The position numbers and the translations under genes were made by a program. The notes under the pieces are model-generated. The model saw only the letters and a list, made by a program, of their open reading frames with translations, had not been told where the DNA came from and made no database searches. Source: Poecilobothrus nobilitatus (Eukaryota; Arthropoda; Insecta; Diptera; Dolichopodidae). From it: 64,000 bases of DNA. This document shows, piece after piece, positions 1-12,672 of the stretch. The first letter of the stretch is position 1. The number at the start of each line of letters is the position of its first letter. The stretch is from positions 109,266,903-109,330,902 of the forward strand of contig OX352772.1 in assembly GCA_947095535.1 (NCBI GenBank), given 5' to 3'.

Positions 1-990
1 AACTTGAAATTTTGACAGAAGTTAGATCTTTGAAAATAAGTATGAGTCATTTTAGAATTTTTTTTTTGTATCACACCCCGTTTAGGAGCTGTAAGGGGTC
101 AAAAACTGAATATTTCCTATTTTTAAACACCTGTAACTTGAACACCTGTTACAATTTTTTTGAAGTAATACATAAAAATTAAAGCTTCAACATTATACTC
201 TTATTTCTGTTAACAACTTGTTTTAATAATATATGGTTACTTTATAATTAACGAAAGTGTTACTTGATTTTCTCAAATTTTCTAACAAATTTCCTTAACG
301 AATTTTTTGCATTTTGTTTTACTTAATAATTTGAAATTGTTGAGGATATAATGCGTAGTACAAAAAAATGTAAATAAATAAACAATATAACGGTTGCTTG
401 AAGAATTTTTATTTATATGATATTGATATACATACATACTTATATAATATCATGTTTATTTACATATCGTGTATGTCACTGATGAATGAATGATAAGAAT
501 ATAGATGTATATTATATAGCGCCGTATTTACATACATATATGTATTTTATTGTACTTATAAGAAATTATTCTATGAATGGAAATATTTGTAAACAAATAT
601 TGCAATATATGGCGATATACTTATAACAATATAATATTCTATGTACGCATTAATATAATATAATATTTAAAATTATATTTACTATTTTGTAATTTAATAT
701 AAATACATACATTTACCGCTTAGTATTAAATGGTACTATAGAATATTTGAAAAAGTTTTGGATTGATAATCGTTATGTGGAAGGTTAGAATCTGCTTTTG
801 AAGAATGTATAAACATATAGTTTGAATATATGTACAACCCATACGAGAAATTATAAAATTCACCCAAATTATTTTAAAATTCTAAAATATTAAAAAAATA
901 ATATTGTAAGCAGAGTGAGAGGCTGTGAACATACTAACGGTTCGTACGGGTATCTAAGAGTTGACAAAGGCAACTGTATTCTTTCTCGTT
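1..990 (+). repeat. Family-A dispersed repeat, copy A1 (5' part outside window)
   Basis: This is the distal part of a ~1.6 kb repeat. It matches 1619-2607 almost base for base, so the window starts inside a unit. It ends in the family-A tail: GTTCGTACGGGTAT (an inverted copy of the element's own head) followed by a segment ending TTCTTTCTCGTT. The next unit starts directly after it. There is no coding capacity; short open frames here are not conserved in sense between copies. Confidence 0.85.
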
Positions 991-2607
991 ATACCCGTAC
1001 GATAGGATCGGGTATAATAAAATTACTCCTCCGTTTGTAACACCTCGAAATAAGCGAGCTAGATATAGCTTCAAAGGTATGGATCGGATCAGAATCAAAT
1101 TCTGAATCGATTAAGCCATGTCCGTCCGTCAGCACGCTAACTCAAAAACTGAGAAAGCTAGAATCTTGAAATTTACACAAAATATTCTGGGAGCAATTTG
1201 TAAGTCCTCTATTTGTTGTTGTTGAGTTCCGACCAAAACTTCGGGTAGCTCCTGAGCAACTAACTTTTAGATATCCACAATTTTTTTGAAATAGAGCCAT
1301 GAAATTTTAACTGCTGATAGATATCATGAAAATATTAATTTTTTTTTTAACAACTTTTTCTGCAGCCCCACCCGTTACAGAGCTACAGCCTCCCAAAGTT
1401 CGAAAAATCTCTATATTTAAATTGTTATAACACAAGCTCTATAGGGTATATCTTCAATCAGAAAATTCCAAACGATAGGTGCTAGTATGAGCCTTACAAA
1501 CATGTAAATATTAAATAAATATATACCTGTGCTATACGGCGTCTTAATTTACCGTTATGCAAACTGAATTATTGCAAAATCCTTTAACACTTCTATCTTC
1601 TAAACAGTTTTAGTTGGAAACTTGAAATTTTGACAGAAGTTAGATTTTTGAAAATAAGTATGAGTCATTTCAGAAATTTTTTTTTGTATCACCCCCCGTT
1701 TAGGAGCCGTAAGGGGTCAAAAACTGAAAATTTCCTATTTTTAAACACCTGTAACTTGAACACCTGTTACAATTTTTTTGAAGTAATACATAAAAATTCA
1801 AGCTTCAACATTATACTCTTATTTCTGTTAACAACTTGTTTTAATAATATATGGTTACTATATAATTAACGAAAGTGTTACTTGATTTTTTCAAATTTTC
1901 TAACAAATTTCCTTAACGAATTTTTTGTATTATGTTTTACTTAATAATTTGAAATTGTTGAGGATATAATGCGTAGTACAAAAAAATATAAATAAATAAA
2001 CAATATAACGGTTGCTTGAAGAATTTTTATTTATATGATATTGATATACATACATACTTATATAATATCATGTTTATTTACATATCGTGTATGTCACTGA
2101 TGAATGAATGATAAAAATATATATGTATATTATATAGCGCCGTATTTACATACATATATGTATTTTATTGTACTTATAAGAAATTATTCTATGAATGGAA
2201 ATATTTTTAAAGAAATATTGCAATGTATGGCGATATACTTATAACAATATAAATATACTATGTGCGCATTAATATAATATAATATTTAAAATTATATTTA
2301 CTATTTTGTAATTTAATATACATTTACCACTTAGCATTAAATGGTACTATAGAATATGTGAAAAAGTTATGGATTGATAATCGTTATGTGGAAGGTTAAA
2401 ATCTGCTTTTGAAAAATGTGTAAACATATAGGTTGAATAAATGTACAACCCATAGTTCTAGAAATTATAAACTTCACCCAAATTATTTTAAAATACTAAA
2501 ATATTAAAAAAATAATATTGTGAGCAGAGTGAAAGGCTGTGAACATACTAACGGTTCGTACGGGTATCTAAGTTTTGACAAAGGCAACGGTATTCTTTCT
2601 CATTTTT
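991..2607 (+). repeat. Family-A dispersed repeat, copy A2 (complete unit)
   Basis: A complete ~1617-bp unit in head-to-tail tandem with A1 and A3. The head is ATACCCGTACGATAGGATCG followed by GGGTATAATAAAATT, a short imperfect hairpin. Next come GTTTGTAACACC, a GTCCGTCCGTC-type run and GCACGCTAACTCAAAAA. The tail holds the inverted head motif GTTCGTACGGGTAT and ends near TTCTTTCTC before a T run. Head hairpin, subterminal inverted repeat and T-rich flanks resemble non-autonomous Helentron/DINE-1-like elements; that classification is inference. No ORF of substance. Confidence 0.85.
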
Positions 2608-4178
2608 ATACCCGTACGATAGGATCGGGTATAATAAAATTACTCCTCCGTTTGTAACACCTCGAAATAAGGGAGCTAGATATACCTTCAAAGGTATGGA
2701 TCGGATCAGAAAAAAATTCTAAGACTTTTGAGCCATGTCCGTCCGTCCGTCCGTCCGTCAGCACGCTAACTCAAAAACTAAGAAAGCTAGAATCTTGAAA
2801 TTTACACAAAATTTTTTGGGAGTAATTTGTAGGTTCCCTATTTTTTTGGTTGAGTTTGGACCAAGCCTTAGGGTAGCTCTCGAACACCTAACTTTTAGAT
2901 CCCCACATTTTTTTTGCAATAGAGCTATCAAATTTTAGCCGCTGATAGATCTCACAAAAATATTAATTTTATTTTTAATAACTTTTTTTTGTAGCCCCAC
3001 CCGTTACGGAGCTACAGCTCCCCAAAAGTTCAAAAAAGCTCTATATTTAAATTGTTATAGCACAAGTTGTGTAAGGTATATCTTCATTTTGAAAACGCTA
3101 AACGATTACTACTTTTATTAGCTTTAAAACTATATATACAATATGTATATATTTGTGGCATACGGTGTCTTAATTTACCGTTATGCGAAACTAAAATTTT
3201 GCAAAATCCTTTAACCCTTCTATCTTCTAAACGGTTTAAGTTGGAAACTTGAAATTTTGACAGAAGTTAGATCTTTGAAAATAAGTATGAGTCATTTCAG
3301 AAATTTTTTTTGTATCACCCCCCGTTTAGGAGCTGTAAGGGGTCAAAAACTGAAAATTTTTTATTTTTAAACACCTGTAACTTGAACACCTGTTAGAATT
3401 TTTTTAAAGTAATACATAAAAATTAAAGCTTCAACATTATATTCTTATTTTTGTTAACAACTTTTTTTATTAATATAGGGTTACTTTATAATTGACGAAA
3501 GTGTTACTTGATTTTTTCAAATTTTCTAACAAAATTCTTCAACAAATTTTTTGCATTTTGTTTTACTCGATAATTTGAAATTGTTGAGGATATAATGCGT
3601 AGTACATAAAAATGTAAATAAATATACAACATAACGGTTGCTTGAAGAATTTTTATTTATATGATATTAATATATATACATACTTATATAATATCATGTT
3701 TATTTACATATCGCATACGTCACTAGTGAATGAGTGATAAGAGTATAGATGTATATTATATAGCGCCGTATTTACATACATATATGTATTTTATTGTACT
3801 TATAAGAAATTATTCTGTCAATGGAATATTTAAATATAATATAATATAATATTTAAAATTATATTTACTATTTTATACTAAGTAAATTTAATATACATTT
3901 ACCTCTTAGTATTAAATGGTACTATAGAATATTTGAAAAAGTTTTGGATTGATAATCGTTATGTGAAAGGTTAGAATCTGCTTTCGAAGAATGTACATAT
4001 CACCATATAGTTTGAATATATGTACAACCCATAGTTCTAGAAATTATAAAATTCACCCAAATTATTTTAAAATACTAAAATATTAAAAAAATAATATTGT
4101 GAGCAGAGTGACAGGCTGTTAACATACGGTTCGCACGGGTATCTAAGAGTTGACAAAGGCAACTGTATTCTTCCTCGT
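2608..4178 (+). repeat. Family-A dispersed repeat, copy A3
   Basis: Third tandem unit, with the same head hairpin, a fourfold GTCCGTCC tract at 2738-2760 and the tail ending TTCTTCCTCG before TTTTT. It differs from A2 by scattered substitutions and small indels, for example a shorter segment around 3830-3850, so the tandem is not a fresh duplication. Frames of 60-70 codons in this unit are repeat sequence read by chance. Confidence 0.85.
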
Positions 4179-4595
4179 TTTTAAATAATTTTAGCTGAAC
4201 GTTTTTTTGCTGAATTTTCATTTGACAATAAATTACTACTACCATAACAAACATTTTCATAATGAGTCTTCGAGAATTATATTTTAAACTAGACGTGATG
4301 TGATACATTTTTTCATCGCGTAAGTCATGAGTCTTCATGAATATGGGTGCATGTATCTATTCTTTGTCTAACTTCTTATCTTAAGAATAAGATTAGTGAA
4401 TTCTTTGTTTTAAAACAAACAACACATTAACAATTTACAAATTAATGGTACACGAAAATGAAACAGGAAAAAAAATATAAAACAACCCCGGCCCTTCCCA
4501 TCCTCGACCTTAGAATACTCTTGTAGTGTTCATATATAGTAGATTTAGATACATAAACAAAAACATAATACATTATAATATTACACATAATATTT
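4179..4595. other. AT-rich spacer without recognisable features
   Basis: This 417-bp stretch lies between two family-A copies. It holds no convincing reading frame, RNA gene or repeat. A short minus-strand frame that reaches in from 4075 to 4338 straddles the repeat boundary and looks fortuitous. Confidence 0.6.
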
Positions 4596-6137
4596 ATACC
4601 CGTACGATAAGTATCGGGTATAATAAAATTACTCCTCCGTTTGTAACACCTCTAAATAAGGTAGCTAGATATATCTTCAAAGCTATGGATCGGATCAGAA
4701 TCAAACTCCGAGTCGATTAAGCCATGTTCGTCCGTCCATCCGTTCGTCAGCACGCTAATTCAAAAACTGAGAAAGCTAGAATCTTGAAATTTACACAAAA
4801 TATTCTGGGAGCAATTTGTAGGTTCCCTATTTTTTTTTGGTGAGTTCCAACCAAAACTTCGGGTAGCTAACAACTAACTTTTAGATCTCCACAATTTTTT
4901 TGAAATAGAGCCATGCAATTTTAATTGCTGATAGATATCATAAAAATATTAACTTTATTTTTAACAACTTTTTCTGCAGCCCCACCCGTTACAGAGCTAC
5001 AGCCCCCCCAAATTTCGAAAAATCTCTATATTTAAATTGTTATAACACAAGCTCTATAAGGTATATCTTCAATCACAATTCCGAACGATAGGTGCTATTA
5101 TGAGCTTTACAAAGACGTATATAATAAATATATACTTGTGCTATACGGCGTCTTAATTTACAGTTATGCAAACTGAATTATTGCAAAATCCTTTAACCCT
5201 TCTATCTTCTAAACGGTTTAAGTTGGAAACTTGAAATTAGGACCTATAAGGGGTCAAAAACTGAAAATTTCCTATTTTTAAACACCTGTAACCTTAACAC
5301 TTGTTAAAATTTTTTTGAAATAATAAATAAAAATGAACACTTCAACATTATACTCTTATTTCTGTTAAGAACTTTTTTTAATAATATCGGGTTACTTTAT
5401 AATTGACGAAAGTGTTACATGATTTTTTCAAGTTTTCTAACAAATTTCTTTAACGAATTTTTGCATTTTGTTTTACTCGATAATTTGAAATGGTTGAGGA
5501 AATGCGTAGTACAAAAAAAATGTAATTAAATAAACAACACAACGGTTCCTTGAAGAATTTTTATTTATATGATATTGTTATACATACATACTTATATAAT
5601 ATCATGCTTATTTACATATCGTATATGTCACTGATGAATGAATGATAAGAGTATAGATGTATTTTATATAGCGCCGTATTTACATACATTTATGTATTTT
5701 ATTGTACTTATAAGAAATTATTCTATTAATGGAAATTTTTAAAGAAATATTGCAATGTATGGCGATATACTTATAACAATATAAATACTATGTGCGCATT
5801 AATATAATATAATATTTAAAATTATATTTACTATTTTGTAATTTAATATACATACATTTACCGCTTAGTATTAAATGGTACTATAGAATATTTGAAAAAG
5901 TTTTGGATTGATAATCGTTATGTGGAAGGTTAGAACCTACTTTTGAAGAATATATACACATATAGTTTTAATATATGTTCAACCAATAGTTCTAGAAATT
6001 ATAAAATTCAACAAAATTATTTTAAAATACTAAAATATTAAAAAAATAATATTGTAAGCAGAGTGACAGGCTGTGAACATACTAACGGTTCGTACGGGTA
6101 TCTAAGAGTTGACAAAGGCAACTGTATTCTTTTTCGT
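4596..6137 (+). repeat. Family-A dispersed repeat, copy A4
   Basis: A dispersed unit with head ATACCCGTACGATAAGTATCG, which gives a longer and more perfect hairpin with the following CGGGTAT than the other copies. The tail is GTTCGTACGGGTAT then TTCTTTTTCG before TTTT. Relative to A2 it lacks a segment near 5235, where the sequence jumps from the TTGGAAACTTGAAATT region to the AAGGGGTCAAAAACTG region. It is non-coding. Confidence 0.85.
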
Positions 6138-6695
6138 TTTAATATAAATGCTATAATATAATATTCTAAGCTCTGTATAATTTTTCATTTGAGTACCTGC
6201 TATATTCAGTATATATTGATCATATTTCGAGTAGTCGTTTTTGATTTTCAAAACACCAAATCTCTTACGAGATCAAACTTAATACGCATTTGAATTTGAT
6301 ACAAACAAATAGAGTTGAATATATATTTGTTTACAATCGAGAATAGCTTTCACTGTACTCTTTCTTGATTGAGTGAGGTGAATTACTTGTATAGTATAGC
6401 GAGTATAGCAATAGAGAGAAAAAACAAATCTATCCATGCACATCTTTAATACCTATAACGATCGTGTCGATTAGGATATGTAATTTAAAAAATTTCAGAA
6501 AATTTGTTCTTTATGTTGGAAAAATAAATATGGTTTCTTAACACTTGATAAAGATAATAGCATAAATAATGGTCGCTATAGACAAAATCTAGATTATTTC
6601 ATAAAAATATATATAAAAGAGCTAATTATCTATTGTTATACATATAGAAGTTACTATACTTTCTTTGACAACAGATCACTTACTATTATATCATT
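6138..6695. other. Unassigned AT-rich stretch between repeats
   Basis: A 558-bp stretch with no frame longer than a few dozen codons and no clear match to other parts of the window. It contains the arthropod initiator-like word TTCAGTA at about 6214, but no coding sequence follows. It could be old element debris or host intergenic DNA. Confidence 0.5.
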
Positions 6696-9600
6696 ATACC
6701 CTACACCTAAAGTATAGGGTATATTAACTTTGGTATGGTGTTTCTAACCACCAAAAGGAAGCGAGTGAGATATGGACATGTATATATATTCTGAATAAGG
6801 ATCACCTCCTGAGTCGATTTAACTATGTCCGTTCGTCCGTCCATCCGTTCGCACGATAACTCAAAAATTAATTAAGCTATCTTGATGCAATTTATATAGT
6901 AGGTTACTAATTACGAACGGAAGGCTAAGTTCGAATCTGGACAAAATCGGTCCATTGGTTCGGATTCTGGAAGCTTCCGAATGATTCCGAAGCAAACGAG
7001 ATTATCTCCAAAACAAACAAAGATAGAACCTTTAAATTTTGTACACTTATGTTCCTTCCCTTTCGATTTATGTTTATTTTTAGTACAAGAGTATGCTGTT
7101 ATGTTTCCTTTTCTATAAAATTGGAAACTGACATTTGAAAGAATTTGAACCATGGATTCGTATTTTAGAAGCTGCCGAACGAGTCCCAGAGCAAACGAGA
7201 TTATCTGCAAAATCAACAAAGATAGAACCATTAAATTTTGTACAATGATGTTCCTTCCCGTTTGATTTATGTCTCCGAAATTTAAGAGGATATGGTCCAT
7301 GGGTTTGGATTTTGGAAGCTTCCGAACGAGCCCTAGAGCAAATGAGATTATCTCCAAAAACAACAAATATATAAGCTTTAAATTTGGCAGAATGGTGTTT
7401 TTTCATGTTTGATTTATGTCTTTGAAATTTGAGAGGATTTGGTCAATGGGTTCGGATTTGGGAAGCTTCCGAACGAGCCCCAGAGCAAACGAGAGTATCT
7501 CCAAAATCAACAAAGATGGAACCTTTAAATTTTTTACAATGATGTTCCTTCCCGTTTGATTTATGTCTCCGAAATTTAAGAGGATTTGGTCCATGGGTTT
7601 GGATTTTGGAGTAAATGAGATTATCTCCAAAACCTACTAAGATATAACCTTCAAATTTGGCAGAGCGGTGTTCTTTCATGTTTTATTTAAGTCTCTGAAA
7701 TTTGAGAGGATTTGGTTAATGGGTTCGGATCTTGGAAGCTTCCGAACGAGCACTAGAGCAAACGAGTATATCTCCACAACCAACAAATATAGAACCTTTA
7801 TTTTTAGTACAAGAGTGTGCTGTTATGTTTCCTTTTCTATGAAATTGGAAACTGAAATTTTAAAGAATTTGAACCATGGAGTCGTATATTGGAAGCTTCC
7901 GAACGAGCCCCAGAGCAAACGAGATAATCTCCAAAACCAACAAAGGTAGAACCTTTAAATTTTTTACAATGATGTTCCTTCCCGTTTGATTTATGTCTCC
8001 GAAATTTAAGAGGATATGGTCCATGGGTTTGGATTTTGGAAGCTTCCGAACGAGCCCTAGAGCAAATGAGATTATCTCCAAAAACAACAAATATATAAGC
8101 TTTAAATTTGGCAGAATGGTGTTTTTTCATGTTTGATTTAGGTCTCTGAAATTTGAGAAGATTTGGTCAATGGGTTCGGATTTGGGAAGCTTCCGAACGA
8201 GCCCCAGAGCAAACGAGAGTATCTCCAAAATCAACAAAGATGGCACCTTTAAATTTTGTACAATGATGTTCCTTCCCGTTCGATTTATGTCTCTGAGATT
8301 TAAGAGGATTTGGTCCATGGGTTTTAATTTTGGAAGCTTCCGAACGAGCACCAGAGCAAACGAGTATATCTCCACAACCAACAAAGATAGAACCTTTATT
8401 TTTAGTACAAGAGTGTGCTGTTATGTTTCCTTTTCTATGAAATTGGAAACTGAAATTTGAAAGAATTTGAACCATGGATTCGTATACTGGAAGCTTCCAA
8501 ACGAGCCCCAGAGCAAACGAGATTATCTCCAAAACCAACAAAGGTAAAACCTTTAAATTTTTTACAATGATGTTCCTTCCCGTTCGATTTATGTCTCTGA
8601 AATTTAAGAGAATTTGGTCCATGTGTTTGAATTTTGGAAGCTTCCAAACGCGCACCAGAGCAAATGAGATTATCTCCAAAACCAACTAAGATATAATCTT
8701 TAAATTTGGCAAAGTGTGTTCTTTCATGTTTTATTTAAGTCTCTTAAATTTGAGAGGATTTGGTTCATGGGTTCTTATCTTGCAAGCTTCCGAAGGAGCC
8801 CCAGAGCAAACGAGTATATCTCCACAACCAACAAAGATAAAACTTTTATTTTTAGTACAAGAGTGTGCTGTTACGTTTCCTTTTCTATAAAATTGGAAAC
8901 TGACATTTGAAAGAATTTGAACCGTGGATTCGTATTTTGGAAGCTTCCGAACGAGCCCCAGAGCAAACGAGATTATCTCCAAAACCAACAAAGACAGAAC
9001 CTTTAAATTTTTTACAACAATGTTCCTTCTCGTTTGATTTATGTCTCTGAAATTTAAGAGCATATGGTCCATGGATTTGGATTTTGGAAGCTTCCGAACG
9101 AGCCCCAGAGCAAATGAGATTATCTCCAAAAACAACAAAGATATAACCTTTAAATTTGGCAGAATGGTGTTCTCTCATGTTTGATTTAGGTCTTTGAAAT
9201 TTGAGAGGATTTGGCCCTTGGGTTCGGATTTTGGAAGCTTCCGAACGAGCCTCAGAGCAAATGATATTATCTCCAAAAGCAACAAAGATATAACCTTTAA
9301 ATTAGGCAAAATGGTGTTCCTTCATGTTTGATTTATGTTTCTGAAACTTGTGAGGATTTGGTCCATGAGTTCAAGTCTTGGAAGCTTAAGGACGAGCTCC
9401 ATAGCAAACGATTATATCTCCACAACCAACAAAGATAGAACTTTTATTTTTAGTACGAAGGTGTTCTGTTATGCTTCCTTTTCTGTAAAATTGGAAACTG
9501 ACATTTGAAAGAATTTGAACCGGGGGTTCGTATTTTGGAAACTTCCGGACGAGCACAAGAGCAACGAGCATATCTCCAAAACCAACAAAAGTAGAACCTT

Positions 9601-9898
9601 TAAATTTAGTACAATGGTGTTCTGGCATGTTTTCTTTATGTTCCTGAGATGGATTCGATGAATTGGAGTGGCAATTCGGATACCTGACGCACACCTCCCA
9701 AGGACTCACAATCTGCGAAATTAATAAAGATAGAAACTTAAATTTTTTTACAAAGGTGTCAAGCATATCCCAAGAGGATGCCTCTTTTACGTTCCTGAAA
9801 TTCGAGTTGAATAAGACAGAAAAGGGAAGAAGTTCAAGCAGCTGCCAAAAAAACTTATGGATATTTAATTTAATTCGAATTATTTAGGTGTAGGGTAT
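6696..9898 (+). mobile_element. Family-B repeat element with internal minisatellite
   Basis: The element is bounded by inverted termini: ATACCCTACACCTAA at 6696-6710 and TTAGGTGTAGGGTAT at 9884-9898, a perfect 15-bp match. The left end also folds on itself (ATACCCTA against TATAGGGTAT). Its head, with GTGTTTCTAACCACC, AGTCGATTTAACTATGTCC, GTTCGTCCGTCC and GCACGATAACTCAAAAA, follows the same plan as families A and C. The remainder is mostly the ~147-bp tandem array described separately. No transposase is visible. It resembles non-autonomous Helentron/DINE-like elements, which often carry internal tandem repeats. Confidence 0.75.
6940..9600. repeat. ~147-bp minisatellite inside family-B element
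   Basis: The word GGAAGCTTCCGAACGAG or a close variant recurs near 6969, 7314, 7460, 7734, 7890, 8039, 8185, 8332, 8490, 8636, 8784, 8938, 9085, 9231, 9379 and 9535. Spacing is mostly 146-149 bp, with about every third step near 155 bp. The longer steps contain AGTACAAGAGTGTGCTGTTATG, giving a higher-order three-unit period. Because 147 is divisible by three, the array opens 70-170-codon frames on both strands encoding repeated peptides; these are by-products, not genes. Confidence 0.9.
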
Positions 9899-10062
9899 TA
9901 ATAAGTTGATTGCATCGACTTACTGTTATATTTACTTGTTTTATTTTTATTTGTATAAAAACTTTTGATATTAAAGGTGGTGAAGAAAAGCAAATCATTA
10001 ATTGAAAATAAAAACAATGAAAATATACTGCAATTTACTGCAATTTAAAAAATAATATAAAA

Positions 10063-11608
10063 ATGAAAACATTAACATCTGCAGTTAAACAAGAAAATGA
10101 TGATGATGATGATTATGATTACAATAATGAATCAAAAAAAAATATTAAAAAAATAGAAAAAATATTAACCCCAAAACAGACTAAAAGCAAAAATGACAAT
10201 TACATATCAAATGATGATGATGACCTTGACTTCCAATCATTCTCTACACCAAATAAAACAATAATTAATAAATCATCATCACAAAAATTTAATAGAAAAC
10301 GAGGAAGAATGCAGTTGCCTTTGTCAACTCTTAGATACCCATACGAACCGTTATATAGTATATTCATAGTTGTCACTCTGCTTATAATATTATTTTTTTA
10401 ATTTTTTAGTATTTTAAAATAATTTGGATGAATTTTATAATTTCTAGAACTATGGGTTGTACATATATTCAAACTATATGTTTAAACATTCTTCAAAAGC
10501 AGATTATAACCTTCCACATAACGATTATCAATCCAAATCTTTTCCAAATATGCTATAGTACCATTTAATACAAAGCGGCAAATGTATAATAATTTATACT
10601 ATACATATGCATTATATATCAGTCATTCATCAGTGACATATGCAATATGTGTGAGTTGTAAAGTATGTATACTACTATCATACAAAATAATATAAATTCT
10701 TCAAACAACCGTTATATTATTTATTTAATTTTTTTTTGTACTACGCATCATCCTCAATAATTTCAAATTATCGAGTAAAAAACATGCAAGAAAATCCGTT
10801 AAAATAATTTGTTAGAAAAATTAAGTCACACTTTCGTCAATTTTAAGGTAACGCTATATTATTAAAAAAAGTTGTTAATGGAAATACAAATATAATGTTG
10901 GAACTTTAATTTTTGTATATTACTTCAAAAAAATTTAGGCAGGTGTCCAAGTTACAGATATTTAAAAATAAGGATTTTTTACTTTTTGACTCCATACAGC
11001 CCCAAAACGGGGGGCGATACACAAATATTTTTTGAAATGACTCATGACTCGGGTATAATTACAACACCCATTTATTTCAAAATAGTAAAAATTCAAACGA
11101 TTTTGATAATTTATATGGACCATATTTTGATAGACAAACTAATACCATAAAAATGGGAGGTTCTTCTTTTGAAGTAAGCAATGACAATCAATTCAAAGCA
11201 ACAGCTGGTTTATATGAACTAATTTTTATAAAAAAACCAAAAAACTAATTATATTCATCAAACGATACAAAACAATACAAGCAAATTTTAGAATTGACAA
11301 ATGCACATAAACGAAATCATAAAGCATCTAATTAAATTAATGGTAATCGGAGTTTTAAATATAAAAATATTATAAATAAACTTTTTATACATAAATACAA
11401 TACAAGAAAAAGTGTAAAACGAACAGGTTCTTCACCATATATGAAATTAAAGAAAGGTAAAATTAATTATGAATATTAGAATGATTTGAATGAACTTGTT
11501 GATAGTTTACGCTTGTTAATTTCACCACAAGCAGCAGGAAATAATAATCATAATAATAAAATACTATCCATTATTGAAGAGCTTAGAGAGGAAAATGTTA
11601 TTGTATAA
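10063..11608 (+). pseudogene. Broken conserved ORF, possibly from an old Polinton-type element, split by a repeat
   Basis: The first part (10063 to about 10296) starts at an ATG and encodes an acidic, Lys-rich segment with Asp runs. A family-A copy (10297-11057) interrupts it. The same type of protein resumes at about 11064 with PYFDRQTNTIKMGGSSFEV, TAGLYELIF and a C-terminus containing NELVDSLRLLI and ILSIIEELREENV, ending at the TAA at 11606-11608. Three in-frame stops break the second part (11246, 11333, 11477). The Gly-Leu-Tyr-Glu-Leu-Ile and Glu-Leu-Val-Asp-x-Leu-Arg-Leu-Leu blocks recall an uncharacterised family (I believe DUF8207) found with Polinton/adinto-like elements; this is from memory and unchecked. 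The 112-codon frame ending at 10401 is a fusion of the gene's start with repeat sequence. Confidence 0.6.
10297..11057 (-). repeat. Family-A repeat, copy A5, internally deleted, inserted in a coding region
   Basis: Read on the minus strand, this copy runs from a GGGTATA remnant of the head to the tail ending TTCTTCCTCG at 10301. About half of the family-A interior is missing: the sequence passes from ATGACTCAT directly to CGGGTATA at about 11045. The right junction falls inside the broken coding region at 10063-11608, so the insertion post-dates that gene. The T-rich side of the junction lies next to the tail, as in other copies. Confidence 0.8.
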
Positions 11609-11643
11609 TAAATAAACATATAAGAAGACCAATTTCTAAACTT

Positions 11644-12388
11644 AGGGCCTATCCGAACCACCACACTAGCACTTGACACTAGCACTTCGCAGTTCGCACT
11701 TGCACTTTCCGAAAATACTTGATTAGCGCACTAAATATCGGACTAAATTTCTGTCCGGATTACAAATTTATGACAGTTAAAACGTCAAATTTATTTTGAC
11801 AGGTTCAAAAAAGCTAGCTATCTTTTAAATATTCTAGTATTATTTAACAATATTTAGAATTACGATCATTATGCCAATATTAAGTAAATTTTGAATGCAC
11901 ATATCATTAATATTGTCAGTTATTTTAATTTTTAAATTTTTTGTGAAAAGAAGAAATATGGAATTATAAGTAGGTATAAATTTTCTATATTAGTTAAATA
12001 ATTAGAAAAACCAAATATTAACTTATAATTCTATTATTTTTCTAAAAATTGTGTCATTTGATAATAAAGAAATATTATTTCGCAGAATAATATTTATTAA
12101 ATTCCTTCTTCTTTTATTTCTTGTATTATTATTAAGTTTTATTTTTTTTATATTCGCTATAGGTACTTTTAACAAAAACACAAAAAAATTATTTTTAGTG
12201 CAAGTGGTAAGTGCGATCATCTAGTGTGGTTTTCAAAACACTAATTTTTGACAGATAATCAAGGGTTAAGTGCAATGAATTCCGGACAACGCTTGATACT
12301 ATTCGAAGTTTTCGGACAAAAAAATAGTGCGATAAAATAGTATTTAGTGCGAATTGCGATGTTTAGTGTGATGGTTTGGAAAAACCCT
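11644..12388. mobile_element. Small hAT-like terminal-inverted-repeat element (MITE)
   Basis: A 745-bp non-coding element. The first 25 bases (AGGGCCTATCCGAACCACCA at the outer end) match the reverse complement of the last 25 (outer end AGGGTTTTTCCAAACCATCA) at 20 positions. The flanking 8-mers CTAAACTT and TAATACTT agree at 5 of 8, compatible with a decayed 8-bp target duplication of hAT type. The interior repeats AGTGC/GCACT words near both ends. No transposase is present. The assignment to hAT is inference. Confidence 0.6.
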
Positions 12389-12672
12389 TAATACTTCAGT
12401 TGATTACAAACATGGAATTGGAAGATTATTTAAAAAAAAATGTATAGCTTTTTATTAGAATATGGTGATGTTTTATTCGTTGAACGCAAACGCAATATCC
12501 TATACTATCTTCAGACACTAATAAAATATTATTTTGTTGGTTCTAAAATTAGTTTCAATGGTACACATTTTAAAGATTGTATATGGTCAAGTGATGAAAT
12601 CAATCAAAAATAACAATCAAATATTAATACAATTTAATTATTTCTTATGTTAACAACAACAAGAAAGAAAAA
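12389..12672 (+). pseudogene. Possible remnant coding region, unidentified
   Basis: Between the MITE and the next reading frame, the plus strand holds a run with coding-like composition at about 12441-12610, reading LLEYGDVLFVERKRN and onwards, before stops appear. It may continue the old element represented at 10063-11608. I do not recognise the protein. Confidence 0.3.

Noticed and set aside
1630..4720. Short frames within family-A repeats
   Set aside because: Not conserved between copies and no coding bias.
6911..9178. Overlapping 70-170-codon frames on both strands encoding repeated peptides
   Set aside because: Products of a 147-bp tandem repeat whose period is a multiple of three; peptides follow the DNA period, not coding constraint.
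6940..9600. Possible CRISPR array
   Set aside because: Units are ~147 bp, contiguous and diverged, without short direct repeats separated by unique spacers, and the sequence is eukaryotic.
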